A stretch of 64,000 nt of DNA from Nicotiana tabacum. Taxonomy: Eukaryota; Streptophyta; Magnoliopsida; Solanales; Solanaceae. Shown piece by piece: positions 1-9,893 of the stretch. The stretch spans positions 98,597,766 through 98,661,765 of the forward strand of contig NC_134102.1 in assembly GCF_000715075.1 (NCBI RefSeq), given 5' to 3'. Position 1 is the first letter of the stretch. The number at the start of each line of letters is the position of its first letter. The notes beneath the pieces were generated by a model, which was not told where the DNA came from, ran no database searches, and saw only the letters and a program-made list of their open reading frames with translations. The translations under genes were made by a program, and so were the position numbers.

Positions 1-3
1 CCA

Positions 4-444
4 CTAGCCACCCCTACTCACAGCCTTTCTACTCAAAGCATCGGCCACCACATTGGCCTTTCCGGGGTGATACAAAATGGTGATATCATAGTCTTTCAAC
101 AACTCCAACCATCTTCTCTGACTCAAATTAAGATCCTTTTGTTTGAACAAATATTGAAGGCTACAATGATCATTAAATACCTCACACGAGACACCGTAGA
201 GGTAATGCCTCCAAATCTTCAGCGCATAAACAATGCCTGCCAATTCTAAGTCATGAACAGGATAATTCTTCTCGTGAACTTTCAACTGCCGCGACGCATA
301 TGCAATTACCTTGCCATTTTGCATTAATACTGCACCAAGCCCAATGTGAGATGCATCACAATATACCGTATACCATCCTGAACCTGTAGGTAATACCAAC
401 ACTGGCGCCGTAGTCAAAGCGGTCTTGAGCTTCTGAAAGCTCAA
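4..444 (-). pseudogene. RNase H domain, left copy (runs to window edge)
   Basis: This is the RNase H part of the polyprotein, which would degrade RNA in RNA-DNA hybrids. It begins [18 protein letters not shown], the usual RT/RNase H junction of Ty3/Gypsy, and contains [16 protein letters not shown] with the first catalytic Asp, [19 protein letters not shown] with the catalytic Glu, and [11 protein letters not shown], where the family usually has FTDH. It ends in the conserved [13 protein letters not shown]. The frame is intact within the window but is separated from RT by the upstream deletion. Confidence 0.85.
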
Positions 445-986
445 CTCACACTCGTTCGAAAAGCTGTTTTAGGGACATCAGATGCCCTAATCTTCAACTG
501 ATGGTAACCAGGCCTCAAATCGATCTTTGAAAATACCTTGGCACCCTGAAACTGATCAAATAAGTCATAAATTCTTGGCAGCGGATATTTCTTTTTGATA
601 GTGGCCTTGTTCAACTGCCGATAGTCTATACACATCCGCATAGAGCCATCTTTCTTCTTTACAAATAATACTGGTGCACCCCAGGGCAAGACACTGGGTC
701 TAATGAATCCCTGATCAAGCAAGTCTTGTAACTGCTCTTTCAATTCTTTGAACTCTGGCGGGGCCATAAGGTATGGTGGAATAGAAATGGGTTGAGTGCC
801 CGAAGCCAAATCAATACATAAGTCAATATCTCTATCGGGTGGCATCCCTGGCAAATCTGCGGGAAATACTTCTAGAAATTCACGAACAACTAGTACTGAG
901 TCCATAGAAGGGACATCCGTACTGGGATCGCGAATATAAGCCAAATAGGCTAGACACCCTTTCTCTGCCATACGCCGAGCTTTCAT
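441..986 (-). pseudogene. Reverse transcriptase N-terminal part, left copy, internal deletion
   Basis: The frame carries the connector from protease ([14 protein letters not shown]) and the RT fingers and palm start: [39 protein letters not shown] and [16 protein letters not shown], the last with the first catalytic Asp. It stops matching after PKTAFRT. Against the right copy, 469 bp are missing between positions 455 and 456, which removes the FxDD catalytic pair and the rest of the palm and thumb. Because 469 is not a multiple of three, RNase H is also thrown into another frame. The RT must be dead. Confidence 0.9.
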
Positions 987-1028
987 ATAAGAAATAACCT
1001 TGCTGGCAGAATGACCAGGTGTTTCTTT

Positions 1029-1346
1029 CTACTCTAACCGAGGTAACCCCAGCATAGCTAGGGTCACTATCTTGGCATGACAATCCAATATAGCATGATA
1101 AGGGGACAGCCAATCCATACCCAAGATGACATCAAAATCTACCATATCAAGGAGTAGAAGATCCACACTAGTCTCAAGATTACCAATAGTAACCACACAC
1201 GAACGATAGACATGATCTACTACAACAGAGTCTCCCACCGGTGTAGATACAAAAACAGAAGCACTCAGAGAATCACAAGGCACAACCAAATATGAAGCAA
1301 AATAGGAGGACACATAGGAATAAGTAGATCCTTGATCAAATATCAC
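1029..1346 (-). pseudogene. Retroviral-type aspartic protease, left copy
   Basis: This aspartic protease would cut the Gag-Pol polyprotein. The active-site region reads FDQGSTYSYVSSYFA, a DxGS form of the usual D-S/T-G triad common in plant chromoviruses, and the conserved segment VDFDVILGMDWL follows about 70 residues later. The open frame starts with Met just before FDQGS, whereas in the sister copy the frame continues upstream, so the domain is detached from Gag here by a frame break near 1346-1439. It remains recognisable over its whole usual length. Confidence 0.85.
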
Positions 1347-1438
1347 TAAGCATCTCTATGGCAAACTGGAATAATACCTATAATCACAGCATCAGATGAC
1401 TCGGCCTCAGGCCTAGCTGGAAAAGCATATAATCGGGG

Positions 1439-3024
1439 CTAGGGCCCACCACTCTGAACTACGCCTCTGGGACGGCCTCTAACTGGTTGGCCTCCTCCTC
1501 TAACGGTCTGACCTCCGCCTCTAATGGCCTGACCTCCACCTCTAATGGCCTGACCTCCCCCTCTAGCTGGTTGAGCAGGCGGTGAAGTAACCGGTGCCGG
1601 TATGATGGCACGAGAATCTTGCTGAGATCCGTTACTCGCCAATCTAGGGCAATACCTCCTGATGTGACCAATGTTACCACACTCATAACACCCATCCTGA
1701 TGCCGTGGCTGCTGAAGCAGAAGCTGACCCAAATGGGCCGGATAACCGATGTAGTAACTCTGGAGTGGTGATATACTGATAGGAGTTGAATGTACACTGA
1801 ATACTGACTGCCCAGAGTAAGGCATAATAGGACCGTGACTCCCTGAAGCACCGGGAGATACATGAAGTGCTGAATAAAACGGTCTGGGAGGATGACCCCT
1901 ACCAAAATTACCTCTGCCTCCAGACGAGGCACCACTGAAACCACCGAACTGACGAGGCCTCTTATCGGACCTCTGCCCTCTCTCCTGTGCAAGAACCATC
2001 TCGATCCTCTTTGCGACATTAGCAGCCGCCTGAAAAGAAATCTCACTTCCGGTCTCCTTGGCCATCTAAAGTCTGATAGGGTGAGTGAGTCCCTCAATAA
2101 ACCTTCTCACTCTTTCTCCCTCCATAGGTAGTAAAAGGAGAGCATGACGGGCCAAATCCACAAAACGGGACTCATACTGACTAACAGTCATACTGCCTTG
2201 CTGTAGACGCTCAAATTGCTTGCGGAATTCCTCTCTCGGTGTGATAGGGAGGAACTTTTCCAGAAATAGCTGAGAGAACTGCTCCCATGTAAGTGCAAGC
2301 CATCTGACTGGTCGGGTCAATGTATAATCTCTCCACCACCTCTTGGCGGAACCCGTCATATGAAATACAGTAAAATCAACCCTATTGGTCTCAACTATAC
2401 ACATGTTCCGCAGCACCTCATGGCAGCGTTCAAGATAATCATGTGGGTCCTTAGAAGGTGTACCACTGAAGTGAACGGGAAAGAGCTTGGTAAACTTATC
2501 CAGTCTCAGGCCTCAAAAGACATGGCGGGCCTATCACCGATCTGTGCCGCACAACTGGCTGAACTGCCCCAATTGGCGGGGCTGCTGAAACCTGATTCTG
2601 GGGAGTCATCTGCTCCGGAGCGGGAGTAGTGGGAGTTTTGTGCTCCTCCCCCAGCCTGTGAGACGGCTGGTGCCACTGGAAATGTACCATTCTAGGCCAC
2701 GCCCTCCATAAGACTTACCAAACGGACTAGAGCATCCTGAAGTACTGGAGTGGCTATGAATCCTTCCGGGACCTGAACTGGTCGAACTGGTAAATTTTTA
2801 ACTGGAATCTCCTCCTGAAGGTCCACCTGGGGTTCTTCAACAGGTGCAGCTGCTCGAGCTCTGGACTGAGCTCTACCTCGGCCTCTGCCTCGGCCTCTAG
2901 CACGACCTCGGCCTCGACCTCTACCCCTAGCTATAGTTGCCACCAGGGGTTCTGGTCCCTGCCCATCGGTAGAGGTATTACGTATTCTCACCATCTGCGA
3001 GAGAATAAGAGTAGAATGGTTCAA
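1439..3024 (-). pseudogene. Gag, left chromovirus copy, disrupted
   Basis: Gag would form the virus-like particle and bind RNA. An Arg-Gly-rich segment lies at 3024-2692 and a stretch rich in Pro and Gln follows. The retrotransposon gag core at 2416-2066 includes AKRWWRDY, WEQFSQLFLEKF and YESRFVDLARHA. The RNA-binding tail at 2065-1439 has one CCHC zinc knuckle, CYECGNIGHIRRYCP, and GGGQ-type repeats near its end. The core ends at a stop after HPIRL where the sister copy reads a Gln codon, so this is a recent nonsense change. Two further frame breaks lie near 2690 and 2420. The gene is decayed. Confidence 0.85.
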
Positions 3025-3181
3025 TCATCAATGATAGAATAAAATCGCACGACAGAATAAGAAAGAAGTGATATTGTCCCTAAACTTCATAGCCTCTGAG
3101 AGATAAGTATAGACGTCTCCATACCAATCTTTCAGACTCTACTAAGCTTGCTCGTGACTCGTGAGACCTATGTAACCTAGT

Positions 3182-3195
3182 GCTATGATACCAAC
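3182..3195 (-). other. Primer binding site, left copy (mutated)
   Basis: Directly inside LTR-A1 the minus strand reads TTGGTATCATAGC, matching the initiator-tRNA-Met site TTGGTATCAGAGC except at one base. The right copy has the unmutated form. Confidence 0.8.
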
Positions 3196-3824
3196 TGTCA
3201 CGATCCAAAATTTCCACCTTCGGACTGTGATGACGCCTAATATTTCACTTGCTAGGCAAGCTAACATTAGAATAATATTATCCATTTTTAAAATAATTTT
3301 TAAAATTTATTAATAACAGAGAAAAATTGCGGAAGTAACGACTGAAATATAATGAATAATTAATAAAAATAACGGTGTCTAAATACCATCCCATAATTGG
3401 TGTCACAAGTGCACGAACTTCTAGAATAAATACAAATAAAGGTTTGAATAAAATAAAGCTGTCTGAAAACAAACACACAGTAAAAGTAAAGTAGACGGGG
3501 ACTTCAGAACTGCGAACGCCGTGGAGTTATACCTCAAGTCTCCTCCGAGTAGCTGAAATCCGAGCGAGTTTATGGTACGCCGCCGGGACCAACTGCAAAA
3601 TCTGCACAAGAAGTACAGAGTGTAGTATTAGTACAACTGACCCCATGTACTGGTAAGTGCTAAGCCTAACCTCGACGAAGTAGTGACGAGGCTAAGGCGT
3701 GTCACTTACATTACCTGTATGCAATATTAGTAACAATAACAATAATAGAAATAAATCAGGCAACTCGTTTATAATAATTGAAGCCAACTCAGCAGTCATA
3801 ACCAATTATCATTTCCATCAATTC

Positions 3825-4137
3825 TGTTGCAGCGTGCAACCCGCCCTCATAATATATTCACATTCAATTCTGTTGCAGCGTGCAACCCGATTCTCCAATA
3901 TGGACTTTTAATAAGTCTGTTGTAGCGTGCAACCCGATCCCCCAATATGGACTTTTAATAAGTCTGTTGCGGCGTGCAACCCGATCCTCCAATATAGACT
4001 TTTAATAAGTCTGTTGCGGCGTGCAACCCGATCCTCCAATATGGACTTTTAATAAGTCTGCTGCGGTGTGCAACTCGATCCTCCGATATGTTCATTATAA
4101 TCAATTCTGTTGCGGCATGCAACCCGCTCCTCCAACA
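3825..4137 (-). repeat. LTR-A1 tandem repeat, about 47-bp unit, seven copies
   Basis: Successive units each contain TTGCRGCGTGCAACCCG followed by a variable CTCCAATATGGACTT spacer. The central units are nearly identical, the outer ones diverged. They lie between the stem-loop and the acceptor-like site. The other LTR of this element has a different number and order. Confidence 0.9.
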
Positions 4138-4484
4138 TATTCATTTACCAATTCTTATAGAAGGAATTTCCCCAATAAATGCAATAATTAATATGAAATT
4201 ATAAGACAACAAGCATACAATAATTATGATTTAATCATGAAACAAACAATATCAAATAGCAAATTATTATAGAAATCACGGAGAAAATGGGCAGTTTAAT
4301 ATTTAATATGCTAAATGTCAAATAACAATTAAGACATATAATTCAAGTAGCATGTAACAATTAATGCAGGAATTCAAGAATTAATATTTGGCAAAGAATA
4401 GGAGAGAAATAATTATTATAATAATTAATTCATGATTTAAAATAATTTATGATTTTTCAAGTAATTATGCAAACAATTAATTTG

Positions 4485-4522
4485 ACGACGTATAGACACT
4501 CGTCACCACGCCTATACGTCGT
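4485..4522 (-). other. Stem-loop in LTR-A1, 11-bp stem and 16-nt loop
   Basis: Perfect inverted repeat ACGACGTATAG (4485-4495) and CTATACGTCGT (4512-4522). In element direction the loop is GCGTGGTGACGAGTGT. The same loop end with different but still paired stems occurs in LTR-B (58514-58547) and LTR-X (26902-26933). Confidence 0.85.
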
Positions 4523-5124
4523 TCACATGCATTTCACATAACAAATAATTTAAGGGTTCTATTCTCTCAAGTCAAGATTAACCACGATACTTACCTCGCT
4601 TTGCAAATTCCAATCAATTATTCGACCACAACTTTTCCTTTTAAATTTATCTCCAAAAGCTTTAAATCTATTCACAAACAATTCGATACACTCAATACGA
4701 ATCATATAAATTAATTTCATATGAATTTACTAATTTTTCGGATAAAATCTGAAATTCATTAAAATATTCGGCAATGGGACCCATGTCTCAAATTTCGGGA
4801 AAACTTACGAAATCCGAACACCCATTCCGAGACGAGTCCAACCACACAAAAATTATCCAATTCCGATATCAAATGGACCTTCAAATCTTAAATTTTCATT
4901 TTTGGAAGAATTTATAAAAATCTGATTTTTCTTCATTAAATTCACGGATTCATGATATAAATGAGTATGAAATCATGAAATATAATCAATATAGGATAAG
5001 TAACACTTACCCCAATGTTTTTCCGTGAAAATCGCCCAAAAATCGCCTCTTGAGGTTTAGGGTTCGAAAAATTAAAGAATGAATGAAAAATCTCGTCTAA
5101 GTCCAAAGTTATCAGCTGCGGATG

Positions 5125-5376
5125 TCGTATTTGCGACCTGAGCTTCGCAATTGCGAAGCTCGCAAATACGAAGGGTTCATCGCAAATGCTAGAACCTTCA
5201 CATTTTCGCTGCCTTCGCAAATACAAAGATTATGTCGCATTTGCGACAATTGGCCTTTTGCAATTGCGAAGATATACTCGCAATTGCGAGAACTGTTGGC
5301 CTAAGCTTTCTTCGCAATTGCCATACCAGCTTGGTTCGCATTTGCGATTCCTGATCTCACAATTGCGAGATTAGAG
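5125..5376 (-). repeat. Palindromic word array in LTR-A1
   Basis: About eleven short words such as TTCGCAATTGCGAA, TCGCATTTGCGA and TCGCAAATACGA occur in 250 bp, separated by 8-20 nt of unrelated sequence. They are not a tandem repeat because spacers and word orientation vary. The array ends 115 nt before a donor-like GGTAAGT. Confidence 0.8.
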
Positions 5377-6101
5377 GCCTGCAATAGGTTCAGTTATACC
5401 AGCAAAAATTTTATAAGTTCAAAACATCATGTGGCCTATCAGAAACTCACCCGAGCCCTCGGGGCTCCAAACCAAAACATGCATGCAAGTCTAAAAATAT
5501 CATACGAATTTGCTCGTGCGATCAAATCACAAAAATAATACCTAAAACTATGTATTTAGCACCAAAACTCATGAATTCCTCAAGAACCTTTCAAAACTAC
5601 TATCTTCTCAACCGGACGTCCGAATCACGTCAAATCAACTCTGATTTCTATCAAATTTCACAGACATGACTTATATATTATATTAAACCTGTCCCGGACT
5701 GAGGAACCAAAATACGGGCCCGATACCAATGAGATCAAACATTAATCAATTTCTTTAAATCCATAGAATTTCAGTCTTATAATTTTCATCAAAAATTTAT
5801 TTCTCGAGCTAGGGACCTCGGAATTTGATTCCGGGCATACGCCAAAGTCCCATATTTTACTACGGACCTTCCGGGAATGTCAGAATACGGATCCGAGTCT
5901 GCTTACTCAAAATGTTGACCAAAGTCAACTAAAAATTAATTTTAAATCACAAAAATTATTACTTCATAAATTTCCACATAAAGGCTTTTCGGATTTACGC
6001 CCGGACTGCTCATGCAAATCGATATGAATAAAAATAAGGTTTTTAAGGCTAACAGGCCCGGGATAGAGTCTTAATTCACAAGATGACCCTTTGGGTCATC
6101 A

Positions 6102-6116
6102 CGATCTCCACCTCTA
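6102..6116 (-). other. Polypurine tract, right chromovirus copy
   Basis: Immediately before LTR-A1 in element direction the minus strand reads TAGAGGTGGAGATCG, a purine-rich run expected to prime plus-strand DNA synthesis. Confidence 0.7.
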
Positions 6117-6674
6117 AAACAATCGTTCGTCCTCGAACGGACATAGAAAAGTACCTGAACTGGCAAATAAGTGGGGATATCTACTTCGCATGTCCGACTC
6201 AGACTCCCAAGTATCTGCCTCAACACGCTGACTTCTCCACTGCACTCGAACTGAAGGGTAAATCTTTGACCTCAACTGACGAACCTGCCGGCCTAGAATG
6301 GCTACCGGCTCCTCCTCATAAGTCAAATCCTTGTCCAATTGGACATAGCTGATATCTAACACGTGTGACGGGTCACCATGATATTTCCGGAGCATAGACA
6401 TATGGAATACCGGATGAACTGAGGATAACCCTGGAGGCAGCGCAAGTCTATAAGCTACCTCCCCCACTCTCTCGAGGATCTCAAATGGCCCGATATACCT
6501 AGGGCTCAACTTACCCTTCTTCCCAAATCTCATAACACCCTTCATGGGTGATAACCGAAGCAATATTTTTTCTCCAACCATGAATGCAATATCACGAACT
6601 TTACGGTCGGCATAACTCTTTTGCCTAGACTGAGCTGTGCGAAGTCGATTCTGAATAATCTTGACCTTATCCAA
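6114..6674 (-). pseudogene. Integrase C-terminus and chromodomain, right copy
   Basis: The frame begins DKVKIIQNRLRTAQSRQKSYADRKVRD and continues through the integrase C-terminal domain with GEKILLRLSPMKGVMRFGKKGKLSPRYIGPFEIL, in which GPFEIL is the GPF/Y motif. The last third is a chromodomain-like fold, with EEEPVAILGRQVRQLRSK and VQWRSQRVEADTWESESDM, where W of VQW and the TWE segment match aromatic-cage positions of plant Tekay-type chromodomains. Such domains direct integration to particular chromatin. A break at 6674-6681 separates this frame from the catalytic core; the frame itself is intact. Confidence 0.85.
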
Positions 6675-6680
6675 GGCATC

Positions 6681-7328
6681 TTATACCAAATCGGTACCCA
6701 ATAACTGAGCCTTTCCCGGTTCAAACCAGCCAACTGGCGAATGGCATCGCCTTCCGTATAATGCCTCATATAGAGCCATCTGAATGCTCGACCGATAGCT
6801 ATTATTATAAGCAAACTCCGCAAGTGGCAAGAAATGATCCCAAGAACCTCCAAAGTCTATAACACAAGTGCGGAACATATCTTCCAATATCTGAATAGTG
6901 CACTCTGTCTGTCCGTCTATGTGTGGATAAAATATTGTACTCAACTCCACCCGCGTATCGAACTCACGCTGTACAACCCTCCAGAAATGTAAGGTAAACT
7001 GCGTACCTCGATCTGAAATAATAGACACGGGCACCCTGTGAAGGCGGACAATCTCACGAATGTAAATTTTAGCTAACCTCTCTGAAGAATATGTAACTGC
7101 CATTGGAATAAAATGTGCTAGCTTGGTCAACCTGTCCACAATGACCCAAACTGCGTCAAATTTTCTCTGAGTCTGTGGGAGCCCAACAACAAAATCCATA
7201 GTGATACGCTCCCACTTCCACTCAGGAATTTCTAACTTCTGAAGCAAACCACGAGGTCTCTGATGCTCGTACTTAACTTGCTGACAATTCAGACACCGAG
7301 CTACATATGCGACTATATCCTTTTTCAT
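6681..7328 (-). pseudogene. Integrase zinc-binding and catalytic core, right copy
   Basis: Integrase would insert the cDNA copy. The end of the HHCC zinc finger is visible as ARCLNCQQVKYEHQ. The DDE core follows: WVIVDRLTKLAHFIP with the first Asp, ISDRGTQFT with the second, and HIDGQTECTIQILEDM with the Glu. LAEFAYNNSYRSSIQMALYEALYGRRC is the conserved end of the core. Upstream, the codon before RRMKKD reads TAG where the family has Trp, giving a stop that splits the zinc finger. The acidic triad itself is preserved, so inactivation is by frame and not by the active site. Confidence 0.87.
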
Positions 7329-7479
7329 TCTCCTCTACCAATAATGTTCCCGCAAATCTTGATACATTTTGGCGGTACCTGGATGAATAGAATACCTGGA
7401 ACTGTGTGCTTCTTCAAGAATTAATTCACGAAGCCCATCCACATTATGCACACAAATACGACCTTGCATTCATAGAACC

Positions 7480-7857
7480 CTATCTTCCCCCCACAACAAC
7501 CTGTTTGGCATCATCATGCCGCACCGTGTCCTTAAGGACAAGTAAATGAGGATCATCATACTGCCTCTCTCTGATGCGCTCATATAAAGAAGACTGAGCG
7601 ACTGTGCAAGCTAGAACCCGACTGGGTTCTGAAACATCTAACCTCACGAACTGATTAGCCAAAGTATGAACATCCGCAGCTAATGGACTCTCACCAACCA
7701 GAATATACGCAAGACTGCCCATACTCATAGCCTTTTTACTCAAAGCATCGGCCACCACATTGGCCTTTCCGGGGTGATACAAAATGGTGATATCATAGTC
7801 TTTCAACAACTCCAACCATCTTCTCTTCCTCAAATTAAGATCCTTTTGTTTGAACAA
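7480..7857 (-). pseudogene. RNase H C-terminus and connection, right copy
   Basis: The segment continues RNase H with [19 protein letters not shown] and ends in [13 protein letters not shown], followed by the linker toward integrase ([17 protein letters not shown]). A stop at 7861, in the codon after FTDHCSL, separates it from the main RT/RNase H frame. It matches positions 4-120 of the left copy closely. From 7329 to 7479 the linker continues in other frames with stops. Confidence 0.8.
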
Positions 7858-7860
7858 ATA

Positions 7861-8928
7861 CTAAAGGCTACAATGATCGGTAAATACCTCACACAAGACA
7901 CCGTAGAGGTAATGCCTCCAAATCTTCAGCGCATGAACAATGGCTGCCAATTCTAAGTCATGAACATGATAATTCTTCTCGTGAACTTTCAACTGCCGCG
8001 ACGCATATACAATTACCTTGCCATCTTGCATTAATACTGCACCAAGCCCAATGTGAGATGTGTCACAATATACCGTATACGATCCTGAACCTGTGGGTAA
8101 TACCAACACTGGCGCCATAGTCAAAACGGTCTTGAGCTTCTGAAAGCTCAACTCACACTCGTCTGACCATCTGAATGGGACACCTTTCTGGGTCAATCTG
8201 GTCAATGGGCTTGCTATAGATGAAAACCCTTCCATGAGCCGACGATAATAACCTGCCAAACCCAGGAAACTCTGGATCTTTGTAACTAAAGTAGGTCTAG
8301 GCCAATTCTGAACAGCCTCAATCTTCTTAGGATCCACCTTTATGCCTCCTGCCGATACAACATGCCCCAAAAAGCTAACTGAGTCTAACCAAAACTCACA
8401 TTTTGAAAACTTGGCGTATAACTGATTATTCTTCAAGGTGTGAAGCATACTTCGAAGATGCTGCTCATGTTCCTCTCGACTGCTGGAGTAAATCAAGATA
8501 TCATTAATGAATACAACCACAAAAGAATCCAAATAAGGCTTGAACACCCGATTCATCAAATCCATATATGCTGCTGGGGCATTTGTCAACCCAAATGACA
8601 TCACTAGGAATTCGTAATGCCCATACCGAGTTCGAAAAGCTATTTTAGGGACATCAGATGCCCTAATCTTCAACTGAGGGTAACCAGACATCAAATTGAT
8701 CTTCGAAAATACCTTGACACCCTGAAGCTGATCAAATAAGTCATAAATTCTTGGCAGCGGATATTTGTTTTTGATAGTTGCCTTGTTCAACTGCCGATAG
8801 TCTATACACATCCGCATAGAGCCATCTTTCTTCTTTACAAATAATACTGGTGCACCCCAGGGTGAGACACTGGGTTTAATTAATCCCTGATCAAGCAAGT
8901 CTTGTAACTGCTCTTTCAATTCTTTCAA
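7861..8928 (-). pseudogene. Reverse transcriptase and RNase H, right copy, altered active site
   Basis: A 355-residue frame covers most of RT and the first half of RNase H. RT motifs seen are [87 protein letters not shown] and [20 protein letters not shown]. RNase H starts at SFQKLKTVL. Two catalytic positions are changed: the first palm Asp is Asn (KINL for KIDL) and the FIDD pair is FIND. Both are consistent with G-to-A changes on the coding strand. Enzyme activity is not expected even if the stops were absent. Confidence 0.9.
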
Positions 8929-9162
8929 CTATGGAGGGGCCATACGGTATGGTGGAATGGAAATGGGCTGAGTGCCCGAAGCCAAATCAATACATAAGTC
9001 AATATCTCTGTCGGGTGGCATCCCCGGCAAATCTGCAGGGAATACTTCTGAAAATTCACGAACAACTGGTACTGAGTCCATATAAGGAACATCCGTACTG
9101 GGATCGCGAATATAAGACAAATAGGCTAGACACCCTTTCTCTGCCATACGTCGAGCTTTCAT
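8929..9162 (-). pseudogene. Protease-RT connector, right copy
   Basis: A short frame with [38 protein letters not shown] and ISIPPYRMAPP, the conserved link between protease and RT in this family. A stop separates it from the RT frame at 8928, where the left copy reads through ([10 protein letters not shown]). Confidence 0.8.
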
Positions 9163-9204
9163 ATAAGAAATAACCTTGCTGGCAGAATGACCAAGAGTTT
9201 CTTT

Positions 9205-9840
9205 CTACTCTAACCGAGGTAACCCCGTCATAACTAGGGTCACTGTCTTGGCATGACAATCCAATATATTATGATAAGGGGACATCCAATCCATACCCAA
9301 GATGACATCAAAATCTACCATATCAAGGAGTAGAAGATCCACACTAGTCTCAAGATTACCAATAGTAGCCACACACAAATGATAGACATGATCTACTACA
9401 ACAGAGTCTCCCACCAGTGTAGATATAAAAACAGAAGCACTCAGAGAATCACAAGGCACAACCAAATATGAAGCAAAATAGGAGGACACATAAGAATAAG
9501 TAGATCCTTGATCAAATAGAACTGAAGCATCTCTATGGAAAACTGGAATAATACCTGTGATCACAGCATCAGATGACTCGGCCTCAGGCCTAGCTGGAAA
9601 AGCATAAAATCGAGGTTGGGGCCCACCACTCTGAACTGCGCCTCTGGGACGGCCTCTAACTGGTTGGCCTCCTCCTCTAACGGTCTGACCTCTACCTCTA
9701 ATGGCCTGACCTCCACCTCTAATGGCCTGACCTCCCCTTCTAGCTGCCTGACCCCTACCTCTAGCTGGCTGAGCAGGCGGTGAAGCAACCGGTGCCAGTA
9801 TGATGGCACGAGAATCTTGCCGAGATTTGTTACTCGCCAA
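9205..9840 (-). pseudogene. Gag tail and aspartic protease, right copy
   Basis: The frame joins the Gag C-terminal tail, with several GRGQ/GGGQ repeats, to the protease: VLFDQGSTYSYVSSYFASY is the active-site region and VDFDVILGMDWMSPYHNI the conserved downstream segment. It shows the fused Gag-protease order lost in the left copy. It is cut off from the zinc knuckle by a one-base loss near 9870, where the left copy reads TGACCAATG and this copy TGACAATG. Confidence 0.85.
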
Positions 9841-9893
9841 TCTAGGGCAATACCTCCTGATGTGACAATGTTACCACACTCATAACACCCATC

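Larger units (their letters stand above)
1..3195 (-). mobile_element. Ty3/Gypsy chromovirus, internal region, left copy (partial)
   Basis: This is the internal part of a minus-strand Ty3/Gypsy retrotransposon running off the left edge. Read on the minus strand it gives a primer binding site, gag, protease, reverse transcriptase and RNase H in that order; integrase and the far LTR lie outside the window. It closely resembles the complete copy at 6102-11387, which carries a chromodomain, so the family is a Tekay/Del-like chromovirus. Its 5' LTR is the one at 3196-6101, which also serves as 3' LTR of the right copy. Several stops and a 469-bp deletion in RT show that it cannot encode an intact polyprotein. 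Confidence 0.9.
3196..6101 (-). repeat. LTR-A1, shared by two tandem chromovirus copies
   Basis: A 2906-bp LTR bounded by TGTCACG and GGTCATCA on the plus strand, giving TG...CA termini on both strands. The right-hand element supplies its polypurine tract (6102-6116) on one side and the left-hand copy its primer binding site (3182-3195) on the other. One LTR therefore serves two internal regions. In element direction it holds a palindromic word array (5376-5125), a donor-like site (5010), a stem-loop (4522-4485), seven units of a roughly 47-bp repeat (4137-3825) and an acceptor-like site (3602). No coding capacity is seen. Confidence 0.92.

Noticed and set aside
3825..4137. Regular repeat array that could look like CRISPR
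   Set aside because: Units are contiguous and vary along their length, there are no unique spacers, and it lies inside a plant LTR.
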